A stretch of DNA of 64,000 nucleotides from Formosa sp030427735 (GCF_051200825.1 NZ_CP195158.1:62001-126000); one strand, 5' to 3'; positions 25,496 through 35,220 are shown, counted from the first letter of the stretch. Numbers and translations: made by a program. Notes: generated by a model not told the origin, from the sequence alone.

Positions 25496-26848
25496 ATGTT
25501 TAAAAAAGTACTAATAGCCAACAGAGGGGAAATAGCACTACGTGTTATTAGAACCTGTAAAGAAATGGGAATTAAAACGGTGGCGGTTTACTCGACTGCA
25601 GATGCCGATAGTTTGCATGTAAAATTTGCCGACGAAGCCGTTTGTATAGGGCCAGCACCAAGTAGCGAATCTTATTTAAAGATGTCTAATATTATTGCTG
25701 CTGCCGAAATTACCAATGCCGATGCCATTCACCCAGGGTACGGATTCCTTTCGGAAAACGCAAAATTCTCTAAAATTTGCGAGGAACACGATATAAAATT
25801 TATTGGAGCTACTGCCGAAATGATCTCTAAAATGGGAGATAAGGCTACTGCAAAAGCAACTATGAAAGCTGCAGGCGTGCCTTGTGTACCAGGAAGCGAC
25901 GGTATTATAGAAGATTTTGAAAGCTGTAAAATATTAGCCGTAGAGGTAGGATATCCTGTAATGCTTAAAGCGACTGCTGGAGGTGGTGGTAAAGGTATGC
26001 GTGCCGTTTGGAAGGAAGAAGATTTGCAAGAGGCTTGGGATTCTGCCCGTAAAGAAGCCAAAGCAGCCTTTGGAAACGATGGTATGTATATGGAAAAACT
26101 GATAGAAGAACCAAGACATATCGAAATTCAAGTGGTTGGCGATTCTACAGGAAAAGCATGTCATTTGTCAGAGCGCGATTGTTCTATACAGCGTCGTCAT
26201 CAAAAGTTAACAGAAGAGGTGCCTTCGCCTTTTATGACCAAAAAACTTAGAGACGATATGGGGAAAGCAGCAGTAAGAGCTGCCGAATTTATAAAATATG
26301 AAGGAGCGGGAACTATCGAATTTTTAGTCGATAAACACCGCAATTTCTACTTTATGGAAATGAATACCCGTATACAGGTAGAGCACCCTATTACCGAACA
26401 AGTTATTGATTTCGATTTAATTCGTGAGCAAATTCTAGTTGCTGCAGGAGTGCCAATTTCTGGAAAAAACTACACGCCAAATTTACACTCTATAGAATGT
26501 CGTATTAACGCCGAAGATCCTTATAATGGTTTTCGCCCGTCACCTGGTCGCATAACAACATTACATGCTCCAGGAGGTCATGGTGTGCGTTTAGATACCC
26601 ATGTGTATGCAGGTTACAGCATTCCGCCTAATTACGATTCTATGATTGCTAAATTAATTACAACGGCACAAACTCGTGAAGAAGCCATTAGCAAAATGAA
26701 ACGTGCTTTAGATGAGTTTGTGATTGAAGGCATTAAAACAACGATTCCGTTTCACAGACAATTAATGGACGATCCAAACTATATTTCTGGTAATTATACA
26801 ACCAAATTTATGGAAGACTTTAAAATGGAAGCTCCTAAAGAAGAATAA
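25496..26848 (+). CDS. accC: Biotin carboxylase subunit of acetyl-CoA carboxylase
   Basis: A 450-residue ATP-grasp enzyme. The N-terminal KVLIANRGEIALRVIRTCKEMG, the glycine-rich ATP loop KATAGGGGKGMR, the EEPRHIEIQVVGD strand and the catalytic MEMNTRIQVEHPITE region are all intact. It carboxylates the biotin on AccB with bicarbonate and ATP. Length and motifs match a functional enzyme. A perfect 12-bp terminator follows. Confidence 0.98.
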   Translation: MFKKVLIANRGEIALRVIRTCKEMGIKTVAVYSTADADSLHVKFADEAVCIGPAPSSESYLKMSNIIAAAEITNADAIHPGYGFLSENAKFSKICEEHDIKFIGATAEMISKMGDKATAKATMKAAGVPCVPGSDGIIEDFESCKILAVEVGYPVMLKATAGGGGKGMRAVWKEEDLQEAWDSARKEAKAAFGNDGMYMEKLIEEPRHIEIQVVGDSTGKACHLSERDCSIQRRHQKLTEEVPSPFMTKKLRDDMGKAAVRAAEFIKYEGAGTIEFLVDKHRNFYFMEMNTRIQVEHPITEQVIDFDLIREQILVAAGVPISGKNYTPNLHSIECRINAEDPYNGFRPSPGRITTLHAPGGHGVRLDTHVYAGYSIPPNYDSMIAKLITTAQTREEAISKMKRALDEFVIEGIKTTIPFHRQLMDDPNYISGNYTTKFMEDFKMEAPKEE

Positions 26849-26853
26849 TAAAC

Positions 26854-26883
26854 AAAACTCCGAAATTTTTTTCGGAGTTTTTT
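26854..26883 (+). terminator. Terminator after accC
   Basis: Perfect 12-bp stem AAAACTCCGAAA / TTTCGGAGTTTT with a four-T loop and a following T-run. It ends the fabH-accB-accC unit. Confidence 0.92.
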
Positions 26884-26992
26884 ATTACTACACATACCAA
26901 GATTTTATTGGACTAACAGAAATTTTAAAAGCTGTTTCTTTAATCATGTTCATATAAATACGTACATTTCTGTAACAAACTAAAACGGGTTT

Positions 26993-28114
26993 ATGTTGAA
27001 TTTATCGTATTGGGAACAACAATCTTGGTTTTCTAATCTGCAATTTACTATTGTTGGCAGTGGTATTGTGGGTTTAAGTTGTGCTTTACAGCTTAAAAAA
27101 CTTTACCCTAAAGCAAATATTTTAATATTAGAAAGAGGTCGTTTGCCGCAAGGTGCAAGTACAAAAAATGCAGGATTTGCTTGTTTTGGAAGTTTAAGTG
27201 AAATATTAAGTGATTTAAAGTCGCATTCGCCAGAAGAAGTTTTGGAACTCGTAAAACAACGTTATGACGGATTGAAATTATTGCGTGAAACCTTAGGCGA
27301 TAAAACAATAGAATTTAAAAACTTGGGTGGTTACGAATTGTTTACAGAGCAAGACTCCTATTTTTATAAAGAATGTATAGCACAGCGAGAGACGATAAAC
27401 ACGTTATTGAAACCTATTTTTAATACCGAAGTGTTTCAGTTGAAAACCAATCCGTTTCAGTTTAAAAATATTCAAGATCAGCTAGTGTTTAATCCGTTTG
27501 AAGGTCAAATTCATACAGGAAAAATGATGGAGGCTTTATTGCGTAAAGTACAATCTAAAGGCATTAAAATTTTAAATAGCACCTCTGTAAGCACTTTCGA
27601 GGAATATGGTAATTATGTAGAGGTTAAAACGGATGAACTGGTATTTAAAACGTCAAAATTAATTATTGCGACTAATGGTTTTGCGTCGCAGTTAATCCAA
27701 GCGCAGGTTAAGCCAGCACGAGCACAAGTAATTATTACAAAACCTATAAAAAATCTTCATATTAAAGGCACATTTCACTTAGACCGTGGCTATTATTATT
27801 TCAGAAATATAGATAATCGTATTTTATTAGGGGGCGGTAGGCAACTCGATTTTAAAACAGAAGAGACCACCGAATTTGGAACAACCTCTAAGGTACAAAA
27901 GGCCTTAAGAGATCTGTTAAAAGAGGTTGTATTGCCAAATACACCACATGACATAGAATATAGTTGGAGCGGTATTATGGGGGTTGGGCAACAAAAAAAA
28001 TCTATTGTAAAACAAATTTCTAATAACGTATTTTGTGGTGTTAGATTAGGTGGTATGGGCGTGGCTATAGGAAGTATAATTGGTAAATCTTTAGCAGAAA
28101 TTGTTAAAAACTAA
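26993..28114 (+). CDS. FAD-dependent oxidoreductase (DAO family)
   Basis: A 373-residue D-amino-acid-oxidase-type flavoprotein. The N-terminal Rossmann motif VGSGIVGLSCALQLKK is followed by ILERGRLPQGASTKNAGF, the usual DAO second segment; a C-terminal GVRLGGMGVAIG closes the FAD site. The reaction is not evident: oxidation of an amine or an amino acid at a secondary amine is likely. It abuts mtgA with no gap, so the two are co-transcribed, though no functional link is obvious. Confidence 0.85.
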   Translation: MLNLSYWEQQSWFSNLQFTIVGSGIVGLSCALQLKKLYPKANILILERGRLPQGASTKNAGFACFGSLSEILSDLKSHSPEEVLELVKQRYDGLKLLRETLGDKTIEFKNLGGYELFTEQDSYFYKECIAQRETINTLLKPIFNTEVFQLKTNPFQFKNIQDQLVFNPFEGQIHTGKMMEALLRKVQSKGIKILNSTSVSTFEEYGNYVEVKTDELVFKTSKLIIATNGFASQLIQAQVKPARAQVIITKPIKNLHIKGTFHLDRGYYYFRNIDNRILLGGGRQLDFKTEETTEFGTTSKVQKALRDLLKEVVLPNTPHDIEYSWSGIMGVGQQKKSIVKQISNNVFCGVRLGGMGVAIGSIIGKSLAEIVKN

Positions 28115-28807
28115 ATGAAGCGAATTTTTAAATTTCTTTTCAAAGTTATTGTTTGGGCTGTTTTGGTTTCTGTAAGCCTGGTAATGGTTTATAAATGGGT
28201 GCCCGTGCCAATAACACCGCTAATGCTAATTAGGAGTTTTGAACAATCCGATAATAACTTGCCAAAATCGTGGGAACATCGTTGGGTAAGTATAGATCAT
28301 ATATCTATTGCCATGCAGAAGGCTGTAATTTGTAGCGAAGATCAGCAATTTTTAAATCATAATGGTTTTGATTTAAAAGCTATAGAAAAAGCTATGGATT
28401 ATAATAAAAAGGGAAAACGCATTCGAGGGGGCAGCACTATAAGTCAGCAAACCGCAAAAAATGTGTTTTTATGGCCAGAACGTAGTTGGTTTAGAAAAGG
28501 TTTGGAAACGTATTTTACCTTTTTAATCGAGTTGTGTTGGAGCAAATCCCGGATATTAGAGGTGTATTTAAATAGTGTAGAAATGGGTAGTGGTATTTAT
28601 GGGGTAGAGGCTGCCGCCCAATATTGGTTTAAAAAATCGGCCAAGAAATTAACTAATTACGAGGCAGCAGCTATAGCAGCCATTCTTCCTAACCCTAGAG
28701 AATATAAGGCAGCTCCAGCATCGGCTTATATTCAAAAAAGAAAACAGTGGATTGTTCGACAAATGAATTTTTATGGGCCATTACGGTTAGAAGATACACA
28801 TGAGTAA
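28115..28807 (+). CDS. mtgA: Monofunctional peptidoglycan glycosyltransferase
   Basis: A 230-residue GT51 enzyme with one N-terminal transmembrane helix (about 7-28). Catalytic Glu75 lies in ICSEDQQFLNHNGFD; RGGSTISQQTAKNVFLW (residues 104-120) is the second signature, and EVYLNSVEMGSGIYGVEAAA the third. It polymerises lipid II into glycan strands on the outer face of the inner membrane. It begins right after the oxidoreductase stop and overlaps the next gene by 8 bp. Confidence 0.96.
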   Translation: MKRIFKFLFKVIVWAVLVSVSLVMVYKWVPVPITPLMLIRSFEQSDNNLPKSWEHRWVSIDHISIAMQKAVICSEDQQFLNHNGFDLKAIEKAMDYNKKGKRIRGGSTISQQTAKNVFLWPERSWFRKGLETYFTFLIELCWSKSRILEVYLNSVEMGSGIYGVEAAAQYWFKKSAKKLTNYEAAAIAAILPNPREYKAAPASAYIQKRKQWIVRQMNFYGPLRLEDTHE

Positions 28808-29252
28808 TCTAAAGGAAACATTATTAAAACAATGCGAAGCGTTTATAAATAAGCGTTTGCAGAACGTACAGCAAAATATTGCAGAAGTGGAGTTTGCACT
28901 AACTTCGGAAACTAAAAATACTGCAGGCGATAAACACGAGACTGGTCGAGCAATGCTTCAGCTTGAACGCGAAAAGTACGGACAACAATTATCGGAAATA
29001 AATCAGCTAAAATTGGCATTTTCTAAAATCAATATCACTAAAATCTCCGAGGTTGTATGTCTGGGAAGTCTAGTGTATACCTCGCAAGCCAATTATTTTA
29101 TAGCTATAAGTGCAGGCGAGTTACAAACTACAAATTTTAAGGCTTATGCGATTGCGCCAAATACACCAATCGGAAAGTTATTAATAGGAAAAAAACAGGG
29201 TGAAACGGTAATTTTTAGAGGCGAGGAAATAACTCTTTTGCAAGTTGTTTAG
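28800..29252 (+). CDS. GreA/GreB-like coiled-coil protein
   Basis: A 150-residue protein with a charged helical hairpin at the N terminus (about 1-80) and a C-terminal domain with AIAPNTPIGKLLIGKKQGE, close to the SPLGKALLGKKVGD pattern of the GreA/GreB C-terminal domain. It may act on RNA polymerase through the secondary channel. The acidic pair at the coiled-coil tip that GreA uses for transcript cleavage is not obvious, so another channel-binding role is possible. Relatives in Flavobacteriaceae databases are, from memory, often labelled 3-oxoacyl-ACP synthase; no ketosynthase Cys-His-Asn motif is present. Its start overlaps mtgA by 8 bp. Confidence 0.7.
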   Translation: MSNLKETLLKQCEAFINKRLQNVQQNIAEVEFALTSETKNTAGDKHETGRAMLQLEREKYGQQLSEINQLKLAFSKINITKISEVVCLGSLVYTSQANYFIAISAGELQTTNFKAYAIAPNTPIGKLLIGKKQGETVIFRGEEITLLQVV

Positions 29253-29255
29253 GTG

Positions 29256-30170
29256 TTAATTCTTAAGGATATCTAGAAAAATAATGTCGTTTTCGGGTAA
29301 TGGTTTTAAGTGTTCAAAATAAATAGTTTCTTCATTAAATTTAGCAGCGATAAGCCAGATGTGTCCTTTAAAATAACTTTTTTGTACAACGGCTTTAATA
29401 GATGATGATGTTACTATTTTTAATTGGTGAGCATAAACAATATCTTGGTTTATAATGTTGAATTCTCCAAAAAATGAAGCGATTAATGGTTGCTCTGGGT
29501 TGGCGTAAAGTGTTTGTGGAGCTCCGCTAGCTACTATATTGCCATCGTGTAGCACCAATATTTGGTCGGCGAAAGGCAATACGTCCTCACGGTCGTGCGT
29601 TGCTACAATACAAGTAATGTTATGTGTTTTAAGGTATTCAAATAAATTGCGTCGCAGCGATTGTTTTTGAAAGTTATCTATATGGCTAAAGGGTTCGTCC
29701 AATAATATAATTTCTGGTTGTCGGGCAATCGCTCTAGCCAAAGCAACACGTTGTTTTTGGCCGCCACTTAAGTACTTTACTTTAACCTTGGCAAAGTCTT
29801 CTAATTCTACCAATTTTATAAGTTCTAGAGTGCGCTTTTTTTTGTCTTCGGGAAAGAAATTTGATAAGAATTTACCAATATTTTCTTCTACCGAAATAAA
29901 GGGCATTAAGTCGAATTCTTGAGCAACATATTTCATGAAATCGTAACCGATAACGAGATTGAATTTAGGCCCTAGAATGGATTGGTTTTTCCAACGGATT
30001 GTACCTTCATGCAAATCGTAAGTGCCGTAAATTAATTTTAAAAGCGTACTTTTTCCAGAGCCACTTTCTCCTATTATTGAAAGATGTTCTCCAGGTTTTG
30101 CTGTAAAAGACAAGTGTTTTAAAATTGGTGTATTGTTGTAACTAAAAGCAATGTTTTCGACTTGAAGCAT
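29256..30170 (-). CDS. ABC transporter ATP-binding protein
   Basis: A 304-residue ABC ATPase: Walker A GESGSGKST (34-42), Q-loop YVAQEFDLMP (81-90), signature LSGGQKQR (134-141), Walker B IILLDEPFSH (154-163) and the switch His in VATHDRED. The arrangement resembles importers for nitrate/taurine/polyamine or MetN-like substrates, and about 90 residues after the nucleotide domain form a small extra region. No permease gene is adjacent, so its transporter and substrate are unknown. It converges on the Gre-like gene with 3 bp between stops. Confidence 0.88.
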   Translation of the reverse strand: MLQVENIAFSYNNTPILKHLSFTAKPGEHLSIIGESGSGKSTLLKLIYGTYDLHEGTIRWKNQSILGPKFNLVIGYDFMKYVAQEFDLMPFISVEENIGKFLSNFFPEDKKKRTLELIKLVELEDFAKVKVKYLSGGQKQRVALARAIARQPEIILLDEPFSHIDNFQKQSLRRNLFEYLKTHNITCIVATHDREDVLPFADQILVLHDGNIVASGAPQTLYANPEQPLIASFFGEFNIINQDIVYAHQLKIVTSSSIKAVVQKSYFKGHIWLIAAKFNEETIYFEHLKPLPENDIIFLDILKN

Positions 30171-30268
30171 AAAAAGAATTTGATGGTAAAAATACTAAAA
30201 AAAGAAAGAGTCATAACTTGTAATATTTTCAAGATATGACCCTTTTAAAACCTGTTTAATTGAAGAGG

Positions 30269-32419
30269 TTATTTTGTGTCGTCTTTCAATTTATTTATGC
30301 CCATATTGTACAGTGTAAAGGCAAAAACATCGGCATATAAATCGATTACTTTGCTTACAGGCGTTCCTGCTCCATGGCCTGCATCGGTTTCAATTCTAAT
30401 TAAAGTAGGATGACCATTTTTTTGTTTGCTTTGCAGTTCTGCTGCAAATTTAAAACTATGCGCGGGTACTACGCGATCGTCGTGATCTCCTGTGGTGATT
30501 AAGGTTGCTGGATAGTTTACACCAGATTTTACATTGTGTATGGGCGAATATCCTTTTAAATATTCGAACATGGCTTTACTGTCTTCGGCTGTGCCGTAGT
30601 CGTAAGCCCATCCTGCACCAGCTGTAAAGGTGTGGTAGCGTAACATATCTAATACACCAACAGCAGGTAAAGCGACTTGCATAAGTTCTGGGCGCTGTGT
30701 CATGGTCGCTCCAACTAACAATCCGCCGTTAGAACCGCCGCGAATGGCTAGGTATTTAGAAGATGTGTAACCTTCGGCAATTAAATATTCTGCAGCGGCT
30801 ATAAAGTCATCAAATACATTTTGTTTTTGCATTTTCGTGCCGGCATCGTGCCAAACCTTGCCGTATTCGCCACCTCCTCTTAAATTTGGTACAGCGTAAA
30901 TACCACCTTGCTCCATCCAAACTGCATTTACAATGCTAAACGCAGGGGTTAAGCTAATGTTAAATCCACCGTAACCATATAGCATGGTAGGGTTGTTTCC
31001 GTTCAACACTGTTCCCTTTTTATAAGATATTATCATAGGTATTTTAGTGCCGTCTTTAGAGGTGTAAAATACTTGTTGACTTTCGTAGTTGTCTGGATTG
31101 AATTTTACATCGGGTTTAACATATACTTCCGATGTTCCTGCTTTCGGGTTGAATGCAAAACTTGTTGCAGGTGTAATATAATTTGAGAAGGAAAAATATA
31201 ATGTTGGATCTTCTTTTTTACCAGAAAACCCAGAAACTGTACCGATACCAGGTAGTTCAATCTCTCTAATTAACTTGCCATTATAATCGTATTGTTTTAC
31301 CTGCGAAATGGCATCGACCATATAATGTGTAAATATAGCGTTGCTTCCTGTTGAAGCATTTAAAACATTTTCGGTTTCAGGAATAAAATCTACCCAATGT
31401 TCTGGAGTCGGGTTAGCAGCATCTACTGTAACAATGCGTTTGTTAGGTGCATTTAAATTAGTGACTAAAAATAGTTTACTGCCTATATTATCTAAAACAT
31501 AAGTGTCGCTATCTGTATGTTCTAAAACAGGAATAAATTTACTGTTAGGTTTAGTAAGGTCTTTAATGTAAAGTTTATTGCCAGAGGTAGAGGTTCTTGG
31601 CGATAGTATTAAATAGCGGTCGTCTTCGGTAACCGTGCCGTAAATGTAGCGGTGTTTTTCTTCAGCCGTGCCACCATAAATAAGTATATCTGTACTCTGT
31701 GGTGTTCCTAACTTGTGGTAATATACTTTATGCTGATCGGTTTTTGCCGATAGTTCGCTGCCTTTAGGCTTGTCGTAACTCGAATAATAAAATCCTTCGT
31801 TGCCTTTCCAAGACATGCCGCTAAATTTAATATCCACTAAAGTGTCTTCTGTAATTTCTTTGGTTTCGGCGTTTAAGACAATAACTTTTCTCCAATCGCT
31901 ACCGCCTTCAGAAATGGAATAGGCAAGCATGCTTCCGTCTTTAGAAAATGAAAGTCCGCCTAAAGAAATGGTGCCATCTTTACTAAAGGTATTGGGGTCT
32001 AAAAATAGTTCTTCAGAATCACTGCCTTCGGGTGTTCTGTATATAACGTTCTGATTTTGTAGTCCGTCGTTTTTACTAAAATAGGTGTATTTACCTTCTT
32101 TAAAAGGTGCTCCAATTTTTTCGTAATTCCAAAGCGATGTTAAAGCTTCTTTTAATTGATTGCGATAGGGGATTTTTTCGAGATACTGATTTGTAAGTTT
32201 GTTTTGAGTTTTTACCCAAGCTTCGGTTTGCGGGCTTCGGTCGTCTTCTAGCCAGCGATAAGGGTCTTTAACTTGAGTGCCAAAATACGTATCAACCGTA
32301 TCGACTGTCTTTGTAATAGGGTATTTCACTATTTGGTTCTGGTTTTTTTTAAGTTCTTGTTCGTTTTTGCAAGAGCTTACTGTTGTTAAAATAATTAGAG
32401 TGGCTATTAGTCTTTTCAT
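30269..32419 (-). CDS. Prolyl oligopeptidase family lipoprotein (S9A)
   Basis: A 716-residue serine peptidase with a lipoprotein signal (lipobox VSSC, Cys17). It has the N-terminal beta-propeller (about 85-430) that gates access, starting after DPYRWLEDDRSPQTEAWV, and the C-terminal alpha/beta-hydrolase domain with the triad Ser563 (RGGSNGGLL), Asp648 (GDHDDRVVP) and His682 (DAGHGAG). It cuts short proline-containing peptides, here in the periplasm because of the lipid anchor. It is a single gene, separated from asd by a terminator. Confidence 0.95.
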   Translation of the reverse strand: MKRLIATLIILTTVSSCKNEQELKKNQNQIVKYPITKTVDTVDTYFGTQVKDPYRWLEDDRSPQTEAWVKTQNKLTNQYLEKIPYRNQLKEALTSLWNYEKIGAPFKEGKYTYFSKNDGLQNQNVIYRTPEGSDSEELFLDPNTFSKDGTISLGGLSFSKDGSMLAYSISEGGSDWRKVIVLNAETKEITEDTLVDIKFSGMSWKGNEGFYYSSYDKPKGSELSAKTDQHKVYYHKLGTPQSTDILIYGGTAEEKHRYIYGTVTEDDRYLILSPRTSTSGNKLYIKDLTKPNSKFIPVLEHTDSDTYVLDNIGSKLFLVTNLNAPNKRIVTVDAANPTPEHWVDFIPETENVLNASTGSNAIFTHYMVDAISQVKQYDYNGKLIREIELPGIGTVSGFSGKKEDPTLYFSFSNYITPATSFAFNPKAGTSEVYVKPDVKFNPDNYESQQVFYTSKDGTKIPMIISYKKGTVLNGNNPTMLYGYGGFNISLTPAFSIVNAVWMEQGGIYAVPNLRGGGEYGKVWHDAGTKMQKQNVFDDFIAAAEYLIAEGYTSSKYLAIRGGSNGGLLVGATMTQRPELMQVALPAVGVLDMLRYHTFTAGAGWAYDYGTAEDSKAMFEYLKGYSPIHNVKSGVNYPATLITTGDHDDRVVPAHSFKFAAELQSKQKNGHPTLIRIETDAGHGAGTPVSKVIDLYADVFAFTLYNMGINKLKDDTK

Positions 32420-32451
32420 TTTAATACATTTTAAGCATAAATATGTAATAA

Positions 32452-32485
32452 AAAAAGCTCCGATGCAAATGCATAAGAGCTTTTT
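32452..32485 (-). terminator. Terminator after asd
   Basis: Stem AAAAAGCTC / GAGCTTTTT (32452-32460 and 32477-32485) with an inner ATGCA/TGCAT pairing, 25 bp past the asd stop and before the peptidase start. Confidence 0.8.
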
Positions 32486-32509
32486 AATGACCTTTAATAA
32501 GAATTTATA

Positions 32510-33499
32510 TTATATCAGGTTGTTTTCTATTAAATATTCTGCAATTTGAATAGTGTTTGTGGCAGCACCTTTACGCAGGTTGTCGGCTACAATCCACATG
32601 TTAATGGTGTTTGCTTGAGTTTCGTCTCTTCTAATACGGCCAACAAAAACTTCATCTTTATCGTGTGCATAAATTGGCATTGGGTACGTATTGGTGTCTG
32701 TATTATCTTGTACAACTACGCCTGGAGTTTCGCTTAAAAGTTGTCTAACTTCAGCTAAGTCGAAATCATTTTCAAACTCAACATTTACAGATTCAGAATG
32801 CCCTCCGGCGGTTGGTATTCTTACAGCTGTAGCCGATACCGAAAACGAATTATCGCCTAATATTTTTTGAGGTTCTTTGGCTAATTTCATTTCCTCTTTA
32901 GTGTAACCATTATCTAAAAAGATGTCGCAATGTGGTAACGCATTTCTACCAATTGGGTAAGGGTAAGCCATTTCGCCTTCTACACCTGCAATTTCGTTTT
33001 CTAATTGTTTTACGGCTTTTACACCAGTACCAGATACCGATTGGTAAGTAGATACAACAACACGTTTCATATTATATTTTTTATGAAGCGGTGCCAGAGC
33101 CATAACAAGTTGTATGGTAGAGCAATTAGGGTTTGCTATAATTTTATCGTCTTTTGTTAATTCTGAAGCATTAATTTCAGGAACAACAAGTTTTTTTGAA
33201 GGGTCCATTCGCCAAGCCGAAGAATTATCCACTACCGTAGTACCTGCAGCGGCAAATTTTGGAGCCCATTCTAGAGAGGTGTCGCCACCAGCCGAAAATA
33301 AAGCAATATCGGGTTGCATAGCTACGGCAGTTTCTAAACCTACTACTTTATAGTCTTTATCTTTATATGAAATGGTTTTACCTACAGATCGCTCTGATGC
33401 TACAGGAATTAATTCTGTTAATGGAAAATTACGTTCTGCAAGAACTCTAAGCATTACTTCGCCAACCATACCAGTGGCACCTACAACTGCTACTTTCAT
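32510..33499 (-). CDS. asd: Aspartate-semialdehyde dehydrogenase
   Basis: A 329-residue Asd: NADP loop VGATGMVGEVM (6-16), catalytic Cys126 in NPNCSTIQL, the VVSTYQSVSGTG segment and the His in GGHSESVNVEF. It reduces aspartyl phosphate to the semialdehyde, shared precursor of lysine/diaminopimelate, methionine and threonine. It stands alone between two terminators. Confidence 0.97.
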   Translation of the reverse strand: MKVAVVGATGMVGEVMLRVLAERNFPLTELIPVASERSVGKTISYKDKDYKVVGLETAVAMQPDIALFSAGGDTSLEWAPKFAAAGTTVVDNSSAWRMDPSKKLVVPEINASELTKDDKIIANPNCSTIQLVMALAPLHKKYNMKRVVVSTYQSVSGTGVKAVKQLENEIAGVEGEMAYPYPIGRNALPHCDIFLDNGYTKEEMKLAKEPQKILGDNSFSVSATAVRIPTAGGHSESVNVEFENDFDLAEVRQLLSETPGVVVQDNTDTNTYPMPIYAHDKDEVFVGRIRRDETQANTINMWIVADNLRKGAATNTIQIAEYLIENNLI

Positions 33500-33562
33500 T
33501 TTTATATTGTGTTTAAAACTGTTTTCTTTTTAATGAAAAACAAAACTAAGTATTAATAATTT

Positions 33563-33599
33563 AAAAAAAGCCTTAGTTTGTTTGAAACCAAGGCTTTTT
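33563..33599 (-). terminator. Terminator after mscL
   Basis: Stem AAAAAGCCTT / AAGGCTTTTT extended by GTTT / AAAC, with T-runs on both strands. It ends mscL on the minus strand, 38 bp past the stop. Confidence 0.85.
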
Positions 33600-33636
33600 A
33601 ACAACAAATAACAAAATGTTATTTATTTAACAAAGA

Positions 33637-34047
33637 TTATTTTTTTAGAAGATCTCTAATCTCGGCAAGTAATTCTTCTTGCGTTGGGCCAGCAGGAGGT
33701 GCAGGTGCCTCTTCTTCTTTTTTCTTGGTCTTTTCGTAGGCTTTTAAAACCATAAAAATACAAAAGCCAATAATTATAAAATCTATAATAACTTGTATAA
33801 AGCTTCCGTAGTTAATAGTGACTGCAGGAATAGCTTCGCCGGCGGCATTGGTTGTTGCTTCTTTTAGAACAAGTTTTAAATCGGTAAAATTAACATCTCC
33901 CAATAGCATGCCTATAGGAGGCATTAAAATATCATTGGTAAAAGAAGTTACAATTTTTCCGAAAGCACCACCAACAATTACTGCAGTAGCTAAATTAATA
34001 ATGTCGCCTTTCATAAGGAAGGCTTTAAAATCTTTAAAGAACGCCAT
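33637..34047 (-). CDS. mscL: Large-conductance mechanosensitive channel
   Basis: A 136-residue MscL protein. The N-terminal amphipathic helix MAFFKDFKAFLMKGDIINLA leads into TM1 (AVIVGGAFGKIVTSF) with the pore glycines; TM2 is IIDFIIIGFCIFMVLKAYE; the C-terminal helix is charged (KKEEEAPAPP then EELLAEIRDLL). It opens on hypo-osmotic shock. The periplasmic loop is ordinary in length. Confidence 0.97.
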   Translation of the reverse strand: MAFFKDFKAFLMKGDIINLATAVIVGGAFGKIVTSFTNDILMPPIGMLLGDVNFTDLKLVLKEATTNAAGEAIPAVTINYGSFIQVIIDFIIIGFCIFMVLKAYEKTKKKEEEAPAPPAGPTQEELLAEIRDLLKK

Positions 34048-34113
34048 AGTTTTTAGGATTGATTAATAAGTACTAAAGTAACCAAAAAATTGAAAAAACA
34101 ATAGGGGTAAAAA

Positions 34114-35220
34114 CTATTTTAAAATAACGCGTTTTATGCGTTGGGAGAGTCCTGTTAAAAGTTCGTAAGAAATTGTGTTGGCTGTAGCGGCAAAAGTTTC
34201 GGCAGTTGGGTTTTTACCAAATAGGATTACTTCGTCGCCTTCTTGGCACGGTATGTTGGTAATGTCTACCATAATCATATCCATACACACATTACCAACT
34301 ATGGGTGCGCGTTGTCCGTTAATGGTGGCAAATCCTTTGCCGTTACCATATTGTCTGCCAATACCATCGGCATGTCCAATGGGTAAAGTGGCAATGGTTG
34401 TGGCTGTGTTGCTTTTAAAAGCTCTATTATACCCTACACTTTCGTTTTTAGGAATATGGTGTATTTGCGAAATAACGGTTTTTAAAGTACCAATTGGGAT
34501 TAAGCTTTTATTTTCCTTTTCGGAATTACCATAACCATACATACCTATCCCGCTTCTAACCATATCGAAATGCGCTTCAGGATAATTTAAAATGCCCGAA
34601 GTGTTGCACATGTGTAATAGTGGTGTGCTTTTTAATGATTTTAATAAGTCGCTTGTAATGGTTTTAAAAAGTCCTATTTGCTGTTCCGAAAATTCGCGTT
34701 CGTTTAAATCTTCGCTTGCAGCCAAGTGAGAAAAGACAGAGGCAACTGTAACGTTTTGCGTTGGGCTTAGTAGGGTTAATATGTTTGGGATATCGTTTTT
34801 AGAAAATCCTAAACGGTTTAGTCCCGTGTTGAATTTTAAATGTATCGGGTATTTATTTAACTGTCTGTTTTCGGCCAAGGCGATAAATTCTGAAAGAATT
34901 TTAAGGCTGTATAAATTCGGTTCTAATTTATGTTCTATTAAATCGGAAAAACTAACAGTTTGCGGGTGTAATACCAAAATAGGTTTGGTAACACCAGCTT
35001 GTCTTAAAGCAATGCCTTCGCTAGTGTAAGCCACAGCAAAATAGTCTACATTTAAATGTTCTAAAAAACTGGCAATAGCCTCTGGCTTGTTTCCATAAGC
35101 AAAAGCTTTAACCACGGCAAGAAATTTTGTGCCTGGTTTTAATTTAGATTTAAGGTAGTTTATATTGTGTTGTAATGCCTTTAAATCTATTTCCAGAATG
35201 GTTTCCTGAGCTTTAGGCAT
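34114..35220 (-). CDS. alr: Alanine racemase
   Basis: A 368-residue PLP enzyme making D-alanine for peptidoglycan. The cofactor lysine is Lys38 in VVKAFAYGN, where most Alr proteins have KADAYGHG, so the neighbouring Asp and His are replaced; LNTGLNRLGF-like and GYNRAF (catalytic Tyr) and VCMDMIMVDIT motifs are intact. The start overlaps the tdk stop by 8 bp, which suggests coupled translation. Confidence 0.94.
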   Translation of the reverse strand: MPKAQETILEIDLKALQHNINYLKSKLKPGTKFLAVVKAFAYGNKPEAIASFLEHLNVDYFAVAYTSEGIALRQAGVTKPILVLHPQTVSFSDLIEHKLEPNLYSLKILSEFIALAENRQLNKYPIHLKFNTGLNRLGFSKNDIPNILTLLSPTQNVTVASVFSHLAASEDLNEREFSEQQIGLFKTITSDLLKSLKSTPLLHMCNTSGILNYPEAHFDMVRSGIGMYGYGNSEKENKSLIPIGTLKTVISQIHHIPKNESVGYNRAFKSNTATTIATLPIGHADGIGRQYGNGKGFATINGQRAPIVGNVCMDMIMVDITNIPCQEGDEVILFGKNPTAETFAATANTISYELLTGLSQRIKRVILK

